Assembly (NCBI RefSeq): GCF_048128805.1
Contig: NC_136016.1
Coordinates: 20,901,676 to 20,965,675, forward strand
Length of the DNA stretch: 64,000 bases
From: Centroberyx gerrardi
Lineage: Eukaryota; Chordata; Actinopteri; Beryciformes; Berycidae
Direction of reading: 5' to 3'
The notes under the pieces were generated by a model. That model saw nothing but the letters and a program-made list of their open reading frames with translations, had not been told where the DNA came from and ran no database searches. Below are positions 37,331 through 48,716 of this stretch, piece after piece. The position numbers and the translations under genes are program-made. The stretch's first letter is position 1. Each line of letters opens with the position of its first letter.

Positions 37331-38106
37331 CACACTGCAAAAATATTAAGGAGCTTCAACTTAGTCAATTTAGTTTGCCTGCTGCCGCAAAGTTGTAGGC
37401 GAAGTTGACTGAAATAGTACTCAATAGTTAAGTAGGGCTATACGGTTGAAATCAATATCAAGATAATCATAAGGATTTTTTCGATATCAACATAGCCTAT
37501 ATCATGAAATGGCTCACGTATGCAAAATCACATGTTAAATAATCTAATTGATGTCCATCCCATTGAACTGAATGGTGATGTTTGGTGTGATATCAAACAA
37601 AACGGAACTTTTCAAATAATATTCCTACCATAACTCGTTTTGTCAGAGTTTTTAAATAGAATTTGCTTGTTATCAATTTAGACAGCAGAATTATGTGTCA
37701 CAATATCCCAAAATCACAATATCATCACAATATGATTTCACTGAAAGACATAAATGATTATACTGAATTAACGCCCAGCACTAGGTCAAAGATCAATAGT
37801 TGTTCTAATGTAAAACTCACTGAGGGAACTTAAAAAAACAGTACAGACAGACAAGTAACAGACAAGACAGACAGTAAATTCAATCAGCAAATGTGTAGTC
37901 ATGCTGACAAGTGTTTCTCAGTTGAATCCACTAATTGATAAACTTTTACTAGTGAGATGGTTTTCAGTTTCAGCTGTTCAGGTGTCACTACATCATTAAA
38001 TTATTAGGCAAAAAGCTGATTCTGCACTAATATGAGTACCAAATGGACTGTACCTGTCTTGTGTAGACCTAATAGAGACTTTCCACCTTATTTCTAGTCT
38101 GGTATC

Positions 38107-38583
38107 CCTAAAAGTAAGGAATTACGGAGAGATTTGGTCAATATGAGCCTCAGTAAGGGAATGCAAAACAATATAGAACACACCCTTTTTCACATATTCT
38201 GCATGACAGAGTGTAAATATTCAGATGAAGAGGAGGGTAAACCCACCTAACCTCAGTTTACCCATCTAGTCGGTGGGTTTGGGGAAGGCACCGCTTCACC
38301 TTGCCCACATTTTGAGGCCGCAGTGTGGAACTGTGGAGCTTTTCATGTCCATTCCCGCGGATCAAGGACTGTTGATCCGACACCAGAATGTGGTTTTAAG
38401 GCATTCCAGTGAAGACTAAGGGAGCCCAATCTGACCAAAATAACACTAATCCCTAAAAGTAAGGAATTATGCAGAGTTTTGATCAATATGAGCCTCAGTG
38501 AGGAAATGTAAAACAATATAGAACACATCCCTCTCCACATATTCTGCATGAAAGAGTGTAAATATTCAGATGCAGTGAAGTAG
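38107..38583. repeat. Local direct duplication, about 345 bp apart
   Basis: Segments 38,107-38,240 and 38,450-38,583 match over most of their length. Both contain 'ccctaaaagtaaggaatta', 'caatatgagcctcagt' and 'agagtgtaaatattcagatg'. They differ by scattered substitutions, so the duplication is not recent. The sequence between them is not part of the match. Confidence 0.75.
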
Positions 38584-39160
38584 AGGAGAAGTTTACTTTT
38601 ATTTTTTATTTGCAGAATAGAGTTTATCCACCTTTTTAGGCTAACATGAATCTTTATATGGTAAATGTAGTAAGTATGCTTACATAAGTCGTACAAAATA
38701 ATATTATCTATTAATACTAGAAAGACTAGTGAATTTGGGGGTTTAAGAGAAGGCCAATAAGCCCTCAGTTCAAGAGGGTAAACAAACATAATTATAAATA
38801 CTATTTCCTTGCATGATTTTGAAAATCTAACACTGATTTGTACCGGAAATGGGTCTGAATCAAAACATTTTTGCAGGCCATTTGCAGGTAAAATATCTCA
38901 ACTTTCAAAATGTCCCTGTAGGGAAAAATCTCAGTAAGAAAAAAACCTAAATTAACACTTTTCTGAAAATATAATTGATTTTTCTTATATTGGTGGTTGT
39001 TTGACTAGAGGTCAGAGTTTACCCACCTTTTTATTTACTACCACACCACTTGTCTCAGTAAGAAATGGAAACCGATGTACTAGTCTGAATGAAATTAGTG
39101 TCAATATTCAGGCTCAACAGGCTCTAGTATGAATGTGGTGTTGACTCTGTCTTGTGTGTC

Positions 39161-39194
<34 letters not shown>

Positions 39195-39202
39195 CCTCTC
39201 AG

Positions 39203-39387
39203 ATGTCTCCCCAGCTCTGCCCCGCCCCCCTGCGCCCCCTGCTGGCCGGCCTGCTGCTGCTCTGCGTCCCGGCAGCGAGGACGGGGAAATGTCCTCAGCA
39301 GTGTGTGTGTGACCAGATCCAGCTCACTGTGGCCTGCGTCAACAAGAACCTCACACACGTTCCCCCCACTGTGGACGAGGTTTATCA

Positions 39388-39461
<74 letters not shown>

Positions 39462-42400
39462 ATTACTGCAGTTTGGAGTTTTGGTTACACAAACATTTCT
39501 CTGAAGCAGAAATGATCTCATTGGTTGAGTTAAACCTCTGTGGGCGGAGCTAAAGAACCACAGCTTTTCAGAGCGCAAGTTAGCTAATTGGTAAACTTGA
39601 AAGGCAAAGTAACTCTAGTCAAAATATAAATAAACAAATTAAAATGCCAATGACTTCTTTTTCATTAATTCATGACCATGGTATTCATGATGTTGGAAGG
39701 TCAGCTAAGCTAACTAGCTAGCCTGGATAACTGAATTTGTTTGGCTCCGCCCATTGAGGTTTAACTCAACCAATCAGATTATTTCTGCCTCCGAGAAATG
39801 TTGGCATAGCTAAAACTCTGCAACATTTTTATATCCATTTCCGATAAGATGAAACATTAATGATCACTATGGGAAAATAGGGTCAGTTGGCTAAAAAGTA
39901 ATGGGACATAGCGGGGAAGAAAAGAAAAATAGAATATAAGCACACAAATAGAATGTAAAATAAGCAATAAAAACAAAATAATAAAAAAAAAAACATTAAA
40001 ACAACAAAAAATATATAGAATACAAACAATTGTAGCCAACAAGTTCAACAGTCTGTATGGATGGGAAGTACGAGGAAGAGAATGGCTTGCTTACATATAA
40101 GGATTAACTTCTACTTGTTACTTAGGTTTTACTCACAGATGGTACTTGAATTCTTAGTTAAATATGGATTACTAAATATGAAATATGTGCTATATGTAAA
40201 TATAAGTATATATCAACATAACATTACAAAAAATATGAGAAATATCAATATGTATACAGTATGAAATAGCGGAACCGTTATGAATGCTTCAATATCAAAA
40301 GCTTCAAAACTCAAAATTGTCCCAGTTCCTCTCCTACTGGCAATCCCAATATTATAATTATATAATATAGTTATTTGTTGAATTCCTTTCTAATTTTCTA
40401 TGTATATAACTACTACATAATTTCATGGTTCTGTCTTGGAAACTCCAGAAGAAATTGGAGGTATACTACCAACTACCAACTACCATTGAAGTCTTTCTCT
40501 TTTTTCCTTATAATTATAACATAACTTCATGGTTCTTTCCAGGAAACTTCCTAAGAAATTAGCGTTGCCATGGTTTCTAACACCCTTACCTCTCCTGTTC
40601 CTTCTACCATCTAACTCTGTGTCCCTGTAGATCACGGTGAAGCTGGACCTGCGGGGGAACGACATCCAGGAGCTTCCCACCGGGGCGTTCAGACACACGC
40701 CGTACCTGACACACCTGTCCCTGCAGCGCTGCAACATCCGCACCGTGAAGGAGGGCGCCTTCCGCAGCCTGGGCCGCCTCGTCTTCCTCAACCTGGCCCA
40801 CAACAACATCGAGATCCTCTACCAGGTCACACAGACACACAGCATCTCTCTCACATGTATATCTTCTAGTCTGTTTTCTTCTCTTCTCCCCTCTCATCTT
40901 CCTCTTTACAGCTGCTGTTTGTCCTCACAACTCTCCTTATTCCATGATCGCTTTTAGCAGAGGTGTGACCAAGTCAACTTTGTTCGAGTCCCAAGTCAGT
41001 CTCAAGTCTTGAGGCACAAGTCTCAAGTCAAGTCTCAAGTCTAAATGTAGAACAGCAAGTCAAGTCAGAACAAATCAAGAGTCCAGTATCAATTTAATAT
41101 CTTAAAGAAAACTAAATATCTAGGACTTTTCAATGCAATATGGTTTTAATAGGATAAAAACTTGGTAAGATCATCATGAGTTTGATTTCTATAATCAGTT
41201 TCAACTTCAATAAATTCAATCATTCCATACAAATTCAGAAAACAGAATTTAAATTCAGTCGTCTGCTGGAACAAATCTCATCACTTTCAATCTAAGTCAT
41301 TTACACAAACACAAGATCTCAAGTCAAGACTTTAGAAACCTTTTCAAGTCATCAAAGTACAAGTCAGAGTCAAGTCCCAAGTCACCAGAACCCAAGTCAA
41401 GTCAAGTCTCAAGTCTTCTCTTCATGCATCAAGTCAAGTCTCAAGCAATTACAATTGACTTGAGTTTGACTCGACATAAACAGAAGTAAATGGTCTGTAA
41501 CTCTAAATGACACCGGTCTTCTCCTTTAAGTGCCTTGATGTTCGGTTTCTCCAGCCTCTAAACTTCCGCCTCCTGACTTCTTCTCCCCACAATGAGTTTC
41601 AAAACATCTGGATAGAAACGCCTCCCTCCCTCCCTCCCTCCCTCCCTCCCTCCCTCCCTCCCTCTCTGCTGTCTGAGTGCAGGAGTCGTTCGACGGTCTT
41701 TCCTCGCTGAAGCAGCTGATGATCGACAGGAACCGCGTGGAGGAGATCCAGCCGGGAGCGTTCTCCCAGCTCGGCTTCCTCAACCTGCTCTCCCTCACAC
41801 ACAACCAGCTGGTCTACATCCCCAACATGGCCTTCCAGGTACACACACACACACACACACACACACACTTACACCCCCCTTGACTTTTTCCCCATTTTAC
41901 AGTGTTGCAGACTGGATACAATCTCCACAAAATACCCCATGATGACGAAGCGAAAACATGTTTCTAGATCTTTTTTTTGCAAATTTATGGAAAATTAAAT
42001 ATAGAAATATCTCATTTAAATGAGTCAATACATGGTAGAAGCTCGATTGGCAGCGATTACAGCTTCAGGTCTTCTTGGATACATCTGTATGAACTTGACA
42101 CATCTGGATTTTGGGATTTTCCCCAAGTTCAGTCAAGTTGGATGGTGAGCGTCTGAACAGCTTCAAGTCTTTCCACAGATTTTCAGTCGGATTCTATGAG
42201 GGATGAAAGTAACAAAAATTAAATGATGAAAATAGATGCAATGAAAATGCATGTGAACTGAAAACAAGTATTAAATTGTCAAGTGATTTGATAAATCCAA
42301 GGACGATTTGATTAAAATAGAGGCGATTTGTCTATTATTTTTTGACAATTTGCCATTTGTTATTTAAATGATATATGATGAATTATAGAAAGTGGTGATA

Positions 42401-45400
42401 AATAATGAAAATTGCTGTTTTTATCAAATTGTCTTTGGATCTATCAAATCACTTGACAATGTATCACTCAGTTTTTTAATTCACATGTATTTTCATGATA
42501 TCTATTTTTAATTTTTGTTACTTCCACCCCTCACAGGATTCAAGTCTGGGCTTTAGCTGAGTGACTCAAGGACTTTCACATTTTTGTTCTGAAGCCATTT
42601 CAGCATTGATTTAGCTTTATGTTCAGGATCATTGGCCTGCTGGAACATAAATCATGCACACACTAAGTTAATGAGCTATTAATTGATAATATAACAATTA
42701 CTATAACCAGTATATAACTCTCCTCCTCCTCCCAGGGCCTGCAGAACATCAAGTGGCTCCGTCTGAGTCACAACTCTCTGAACTACCTGGACACCGAGGC
42801 GTTCGCCGGTCTGTTCACGCTCACCCGCCTCAGCCTGGACCACAACGAGCTGCAGTTCTTCCCCACAGAGACCATGACCAGGTAGGCCGCCCGCCTCGCC
42901 GTGAAGCCCGTATATTTTCCACTCCCACTCTCCTTATTGCTCCTCCCTCCCTCCTCCCCCACCCAGACTGCCGGAGGTGACCCGTCTGGATCTGAGCTAC
43001 AACCCCATGACCTACCTGGGGGAGGAGGCGGTGTCCATGGCCAAGCTGACCCACCTGTTCCTGGACCACATGTCCCTGCAGGACCTGGCCAACACCGCCG
43101 TGTCCAAGTCGCCCAGCCTCACGCACCTGGACCTCAGCCACAACCAGCTGCGCGTCGTCCAGCCCTTCTCCGCCGGCTCGCCCAAGCTGGCTCGCCTCAG
43201 CTTGGCCGGAAACCCAATCTACTGCAACTGCTACCTGCGTCCGCTCAGGTGGGACCGGACTGACCGAGGAGTTCTGCACCGCAATGCTTTGGTTTAGTCC
43301 ACTGCTTCTCAACCTTTTTGGCTCGTGACCCCTAAAAACAAGCGATACCTTCTCACAACCCCCCACTACAGGCTGCACGTGCAGAGTGTTGAACAGTTTA
43401 ACCACAGAATGATTTTCTCTTTCCAGGTTGTTTCATTTGATTATCAGATGAGGCCTTGAGGCTGAAAACTATTCAGTATTTCACAAGAAAAAAGCAAAAA
43501 TTAGATAAAAATCTGAAAAAATAGACGATAATAACTTACTTGTTGTATAGCAGAAATCTGTTTTTTTTCCCCTATTGTATAAATCATCTTGTGACACCCC
43601 AAAATCATCTTGCACCCCCCTGAGAGGTCCCAACCCCCAAATTGAGAACCACTGGTTTAGACTAACGAATTAAAATCAGTTGTAATATGTGACACAGAAC
43701 AGGCTGTCTGTCAACCACTTTGTGTTTCAGGTTGATAAGACATTTGTATTTTTTACATAAAAAAGCAATGCAGTTTTAAATCCAGACTACAGTAGATATG
43801 AAATGAGCTTCTTCAGACAGGTTGCCAGAAAAATGAGATTCGTATTTCCACAGGAACCCTTCGCTATCCGTCCTCTAACCCCGGTGTGTTTTCTGACCCG
43901 GCCTCAGGGAGTGGGCGATCCGCAGTAAGGTGAAGCTAATGGGAGCGTGTGGAGGACCGGCCCATTTCTCTGGAGAGAGCCTGGAGGCCATCCACCCTCA
44001 GGACCTGCGCTGCCAGAGCCAGGAGGCCATGCTGAAGGCGGAGTTCGAGGAGGTGACCAGGATCACGCCACCGCCCACCGAAAAGCCGGAGAACAAGGTC
44101 AAGTGTCCCGTCAACTGCGCCTGCGAGGTGAGCGGGACACATGAGGGAAAGACAGACAGGTGGAAATCCATCCTCAGATCCTCTTACACTGTTAGATAGC
44201 ATCAGTCTGTCATGTTCAATGCATTCCAGGAGTTATTTTGAGATGAAGAGTTTCGTCCCCTTAATCAAACCTCAACATGTCTTGTTGCTGCATTGCATTC
44301 TGGTCTCTCTCCTGCTCCTGTGGGTGGAGAAACTGGTCTCTCTCCTCTTCTACGATGGATTTCTCCCTGTATGATTGTTGAACGTCTCTTGGTGCAAAAT
44401 GGCGGCTCTAGAAAGAAGCCCTCGCTCTTTGATTCTGAGGGACTGACACCAAAACCTGACGTTTACCGCTGACGTTTTAGATCGCTGAAACATTTTCTGA
44501 TATCAAACTCCATTGTTGCTGGAAATATCTTTACGTGACGTCACTTTGTCTACATTTAGCCAAGTGGGAATAAGAAAAATACACCACCAAATAACAAAAT
44601 TGGCTCAGAAATGGAAGTTACATCACCAATAGCTGTTTTTTTAACAGTGTCAAGTGTTTTAGAGTGGATTTTTCCTTTAATACCAGAGTTTAGGAAGGAC
44701 TGATGACTTGTCGCTTCCCTGCAAAATCCTTTAGTTTACTAGTACTATTATTACCAATACTACTACTACTTCTTCAGTTGGTTACAGCTAGCCCACATAC
44801 GGTATTTTCTCTAGAATAGCTTTCTAGCATAGCTTCAGGTTTATTTGCACATACAAATGACAAAAAAACTGAAAGACAACAAGAAATGCAAACTGTGAAG
44901 GTGAGACAAAGAAACCCCAAGGAGCTTACAAAATACACTTCCTTTGAAAAAGAGAAAAAAATCAAGATGACAAAGAGAGGAATCGGGCACAGAAACCAAA
45001 TCACCAGTTTGGTAGTGAGAGGGATGCTGAGTATGTGTGTGTTAAAGAGAGAGTGTAGAGTGTGTGTGTGTGTATTCCTATCTCCCATCACCTCCCTGTC
45101 CCCCCTCCTCTCTCCTCTCTCCTCCTCCTCCTCCTCCTCCTCCTCCTCCTCAGGCAGAGACTCACCACTCCTCCTGTGAGAACCGCGGTCACACCAAAGT
45201 CCCGCGTGGTTTCTCTGCGGACACGCGCCTCCTCGACCTGCGCGGCAACCACTTCCACTTCCTGCCCGCCAACAGCTTCCCCGGCGTGGCCCAGGTCGTG
45301 TCCCTGCACCTGCAGCGCTGCAGGATCGCGGAGGTGGAGGGCGGGGCTTTCAACGGGATGAAGGGACTGGTCTACCTGTACCTGTCGGAGAACGACCTCA

Positions 45401-48400
45401 CCTCCCTCAGCCCCGACGCCTTCAAAGGTCTTTAAAACGAGTATACTGTGTGATTTAAAAATGGCCGAATCACTAAAATTTGGTGTGTTTCCGCCCACAG
45501 TCCAAAGACATGCAAGTCAGGTGGATTGGAGACTCTAAATTACCAATAGAAGTGAATGTGAGCCTCTGTCTATCTGTCCAGAGCGTTACCCTGCCTTCCC
45601 CCAATGCATGCTGGGATAGGCACCCAGCATGTGACAACAATGAAAAACAATAAAATTAGACATCACAAAGTCACATAATCTTTTGTTTTTTACCTTTACT
45701 TAAAGCTACACTAGGCAGCTTTGCTCACTCGCTGTTGTTTAGGTTCATAAAAAACACAGAATCCACAGTAGAGATGCGTCTTAATGTGATTATTGTGGGA
45801 TGATTGATGAAATGAGAGTTGACTGGGTATCTCTACTGTGGATTGTGTGTTTTTTTTATTATCCTAAACAGCAGCGAGTGAGCGAGAGATTTGCATTTTG
45901 TGCTTAAATGCTGCATTCAAGTCCTACTGGATTAACCGTAAATACAAGCTGCTGACTGGGACAAAGGTTCATATCTGCCTATTATTAGTGATTACAAGTA
46001 GGACATGTGGGAATTCTTTTGTGAGCTCCGTTATCTTTAACTTGGTATCACGAATTGCAGAAATGTGGCAACACAGGTGACGAACATGACAACATTTTAA
46101 ATTAATAAATTAAAATGATTTTGGATGAGGGGCTTTCCAACGAGTTAAAACACGTGAACGCTTCCAAGTTGTAAGGATATGTCATCCCATTTTTCTGTTT
46201 TCTTCCAATGTGTCGCTTCTCCGCCCACTTCCTGTAAGTTTTTTTTTTACATAACACTCTTGCCTAGTGCAGCTTTGAAACCATATTTGTGTTATCCTTG
46301 TCTTGTTACAGAGAGAAAATGCCCTAGTAGCAGCATTCTGACTTGCTGTACAGGTCAAAGACCCTATGAAACAGCATCTTTACATCCCTGATTTGATGTA
46401 TTTCCTGTTGAAACAGGATGTTGGGGCGGGACACAACGCAGTGAGGGATCATTCAAAAGTGTAAACCAATGGATATCAGTTTGGGAGAGAGAGGCAGTTT
46501 TATTGGATGGGAGGGGCCGGATTGTTCAAAAATCTGTGATGGTTTTATTGGTTGGAATTTATATTTATGCCTCCTGGTGCATCATTGTCACCATTAAAGA
46601 TACTCTGTTTTCCAGTAAATAAAATGGGAGTTCATTTCATGGGGACTTCAATGATTCAAACTATATTTCAGCCCAAAGACCCAAACTGAGTTTCTCCAAC
46701 CCAAACCTCCAGGTCTCCCCCAGCTGACGTACCTCCACCTGGAGAAGAACCGCTTCACCAGCTTCCCTAAAGGAGCCTTCAAGCTGCTGCCGGGCCTGCT
46801 GGCGCTCCACCTGGAGAACAACGCCATCGCCAAGCTGGAGCCGGCGTCGCTGAGCGGGGCCGAGGGGCTGCGGGGCCTCTACCTCACCGGGAACGCCATC
46901 GAGCACGTGTCGCCCCGGGCGCTGGAGCGGGCCGGAGACCTGGACACGCTGCACCTGGGAGGGAACAAGCTGAAGGCGGTGCCGGCCGAGGCGCTGAGCG
47001 AGGCGGGGAACCTGGGGGAGCTCCGGCTGTCCGGGAATCCCATTCGCTGGGTGGGACCGAACGCTTTCCGCCCTCTGGCCGGGACGCTGAAGGAGCTGTA
47101 CCTGGACAACATGGGACTGGAGAAGGTGAGGGGGCTGTGTTTGACTGTGATGTACTGCTGGGTGAAGACGTGTTCCCATTTCTTATCTCAGCAGTAAGAT
47201 CTTCTTAGAACCTGTGTCCCCTTCTTTACTATTCTCTGACTCATTTATTTCCTCAACATTCCTCGCTCAAATACATCATCTTGTCTTATCTTACAAGTGG
47301 ATTATGGTCTACTGTCCAATTCTGAACCATTAGATAATTTGACAAATGAGATGTAAAACCCCAAGTAGGATCCAATGTATATAACTTGATCTTAAAGCTG
47401 CACTAGGCAAGATTGAGATGTAAAAATACACCTGTCTTATCAGCCTAAATCACAAATTGGGGCGGCAACAGAGAAGAGTGTCCCATACAGACAGACACTA
47501 TACATTCATTGTTTGTTCAAATGAAAATCTTTTCCTCTCTCGTCTCTTTGGTTTCCTTTGGTATAAAGCATCACAGACCGGCCGGCTGGTAAACATGAGC
47601 TGCTGTGTGACGTTTACTGACGTCACCATACAGGATTTCTGGGTACTGAAGTACAAAAAAACGTCAAACAGCCATCTCTCACTGTAATTTGGGACTGCAA
47701 ATGTGGGAAAATGCCTAGTGCAGCTTTAAGAATTGTCATCTGCACTAGATGTTCAGGAGCTTTGGATTGAGTCCCACCTCGTCATTTATCTCTTTTAATA
47801 ATGTGATATAACCTGATGTTAAAGCACAAAAAGGGCTAATAACTCATTAATTCCCTCAGCCATCACTGACGGATCTCTCTATGCTTTTCAATGCACCTTA
47901 TAATAACTATCACACCTACAATGCTTATTTAGTGTACTTTATGCGATTATTGTGGCAGAGATGAGAGTTGACTGGGTATCTCTACTGTGGATTGTGTCTT
48001 TTTCATTATACTGCACAGCAAGTTGCATTTTATTTGCTTAAGTTTTCCTCTGTGATCCCTCTGACACCCCAGATGTCCCGGGACTCCCTGGCCGGTCTGG
48101 GTCCGGGGCTGAGGAGTCTGTTCCTGGAGGGGAACCAGCTGGAGGAGGTGCCGGACCTCCACCCTCTGTCCACTCTGGAGGTCATCAACCTGGCCGACAA
48201 CCCCCTGCTGTGTGACTGCCCCCTGCTGCCGCTACGCATGTAAGACACACACATACAAGAGCACAGACACATCAACAGAATAGGGTTCGATCAACATGGG
48301 TTTTAAAAGGCCAATACTAATATTTTTTGGATTGAAGCTGCTGATCTACTTGGTTTATTGGGTGTCCAAGAGATTTCATCATCTGAGAGTAATCTGGTCT

Positions 48401-48716
48401 TTTATTTTCGTCCAGGTGGATTGAGAAAGTCAACCTGAAGGTGCGTGCCACCTGTGCCCACCCCCCCGAGCTGAGGGGTCGCCGGGTCAAAGACGTCCAC
48501 GTCTTCAAGGCCTGTCCCGGCGGGGAGAGCCTGCCCTCCTCCCCCGCCGTCACCCCAAAGCTCTCCAAGGCGCCCAAGTCCACCAAACCCAAGCCGGCGC
48601 ACCTGAACGGCCCCCGGCAAGTCAAAATGGTCAGAGCCAAATCCAAACCTCGCAAGAGTCCGAACCCCAAACCTGCAGCGGCCAAGAAAACCACCGAGAG
48701 ACGCAGGACGGTTTGA
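39203..48716 (+). CDS. chadl: Chondroadherin-like protein
   Basis: Ten coding exons: 39203-39379, 40631-40825, 41683-41838, 42736-42881, 42967-43248, 43908-44127, 45154-45427, 46713-47125, 48073-48239, 48416-48716. The phase is continuous: 2,331 nt, 776 aa plus stop (human about 762). The ATG follows the acceptor CTCTCAG directly. Residues 1-28 are a signal peptide (LLAGLLLLCVPAARTG). The first LRRNT is CPQQCVC. LRRs with LxxLxLxxN repeats run to an LRRCT (NPIYCNC). A second LRRNT (CPVNCACE) starts the second LRR block, ending with LRRCT NPLLCDC. The tail is rich in Lys/Pro and ends RRRTV. CHADL is a secreted matrix small-LRR protein that binds collagen and modulates chondrocyte differentiation. 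The first donor (GAG|GTTTAT) is weak and followed by (CA)n; the AAAG|GTCTTT donor at 45,427 is also poor, yet both junctions give conserved sequence. Confidence 0.95.
39390..39458. repeat. (CA)n microsatellite next to chadl donor
   Basis: About 34 uninterrupted CA units begin 10 bp past the weak donor at 39,380. Frames across it on either strand are artefacts. A long CA run directly behind a weak 5' splice site is a known hnRNP L context; an effect here is inference. Confidence 0.95.
40965..41475. repeat. AAGTC-rich repeat in chadl intron
   Basis: The words 'caagtc', 'aagtcaagtctcaagtc' and 'gagtcaagtcccaagtca' recur dozens of times at both ends of this block, with more ordinary AT-rich sequence in the middle. 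The high density at both ends looks like a mobile repeat family with internal CAAGTC redundancy rather than a plain microsatellite. Confidence 0.6.
41622..41663. repeat. (CCCT)n tetranucleotide repeat
   Basis: About ten CCCT units sit 20-60 bp before the acceptor of the chadl exon at 41,683 and probably contribute to its polypyrimidine tract. Confidence 0.9.
41890..42660. mobile_element. Fish repeat interrupted by a nested insertion
   Basis: The parts 'cacaaaataccccatgatga', 'tacatggtagaagc', 'gcagcgattacagcttca' and 'cacatctggattttgggatt' match a repeat I remember as very common in fish genomes. The text breaks after 'cggattct' near 42,195 and resumes with 'ggattcaagtctgggctt' near 42,536, the order expected for the intact element. 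The part between is a separate insertion. The class is not named because it rests on memory. Confidence 0.6.
42197..42535. mobile_element. Nested inverted-terminal-repeat element
   Basis: The left end reads TGAGGGATGAAAGTAAC followed by AAAAATTAAA. The right end is the complement of TGTGAGGGGTGGAAGTAAC followed by AAAAATTAAA. The flanks GGATTCTA (42,189-42,196) and GGATTCAA (42,536-42,543) match at 7 of 8 bases and fit an 8-bp duplication, so a hAT-like non-autonomous element is likely. It has no coding capacity. Confidence 0.7.
43300..43654. mobile_element. hAT-like MITE in chadl intron
   Basis: It begins CACTGCTTCTCAACCTTTTT and ends in the complement of CAGTGGTTCTCAATTTGGGG. Flanks GTTTAGTC (43,292-43,299) and GTTTAGAC (43,655-43,662) differ at one base, a clear 8-bp target duplication. 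Such 'ttctcaacctttttggctcg' elements are widespread non-autonomous hAT relatives in vertebrates. A related but decayed fragment is at about 3,550-3,900. Confidence 0.8.
44150..44680. mobile_element. Second copy of the rangap1-intron MITE
   Basis: This copy has collinear similarity to 25,878-26,433, almost identical over 44,270-44,520. The right terminus TTTTTCCTTTAA ends near 44,680. It begins about 20 bp after the chadl donor at 44,128. Confidence 0.7.
45119..45151. repeat. (TCC)n repeat forming a polypyrimidine tract
   Basis: Eleven TCC units directly precede the acceptor CTCAG of the chadl exon at 45,154. The tract is the sole polypyrimidine signal for this exon, so its length could affect splicing. 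Confidence 0.9.
45490..45630. repeat. LINE/SINE-related fragment in chadl intron
   Basis: The text 'cacagtccaaagacatgcaa', 'gtggattggagactctaaat' and 'gaatgtgagcctctgtctat' resembles the conserved 3' region of a retroposon family found in many fish. Only this short part is present. Confidence 0.5.
45700..46279. mobile_element. MITE with TTAAAGCT(A/G)CACTAGGCA ends
   Basis: The left end TTAAAGCTACACTAGGCA (45,700) pairs with a right end whose complement is TTCAAAGCTGCACTAGGCA (to 46,279). Another member with perfect termini is at 47,392-47,729. Inside is a fold-back pair, ATCCACAGTAGAGAT and ATCTCTACTGTGGAT, about 80 bp apart. There is no coding frame. Confidence 0.7.
47392..47729. mobile_element. 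MITE with perfect 18-bp inverted termini
   Basis: TTAAAGCTGCACTAGGCA at 47,392 has its exact reverse complement TGCCTAGTGCAGCTTTAA ending at 47,729; both ends include TTAA. It lies in the chadl intron between exons 47125 and 48073. At 338 bp with no coding frame it is non-autonomous. Confidence 0.85.

Larger units (their letters stand above)
36394..39202 (+). other. chadl intron 1 with CpG-rich block
   Basis: This is the putative first intron. Notable parts are a short CpG-dense block at 37,040-37,330, a dispersed repeat at 37,431-37,785, a local duplication (38,107-38,240 versus 38,450-38,583), and a (GT)n run (39,166-39,192) just before the acceptor of the ATG exon. No other coding exon was recognised. 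Confidence 0.55.

Noticed and set aside
42830-43405. 191-residue minus-strand frame opposite chadl
   Set aside because: It is antisense to a GC-rich LRR exon with no recognisable domain; such antisense frames are common opposite LRR repeats.
46661-47179. 172-residue minus-strand frame opposite chadl
   Set aside because: Antisense shadow of the exon 46,713-47,125; no motif and no splice support.
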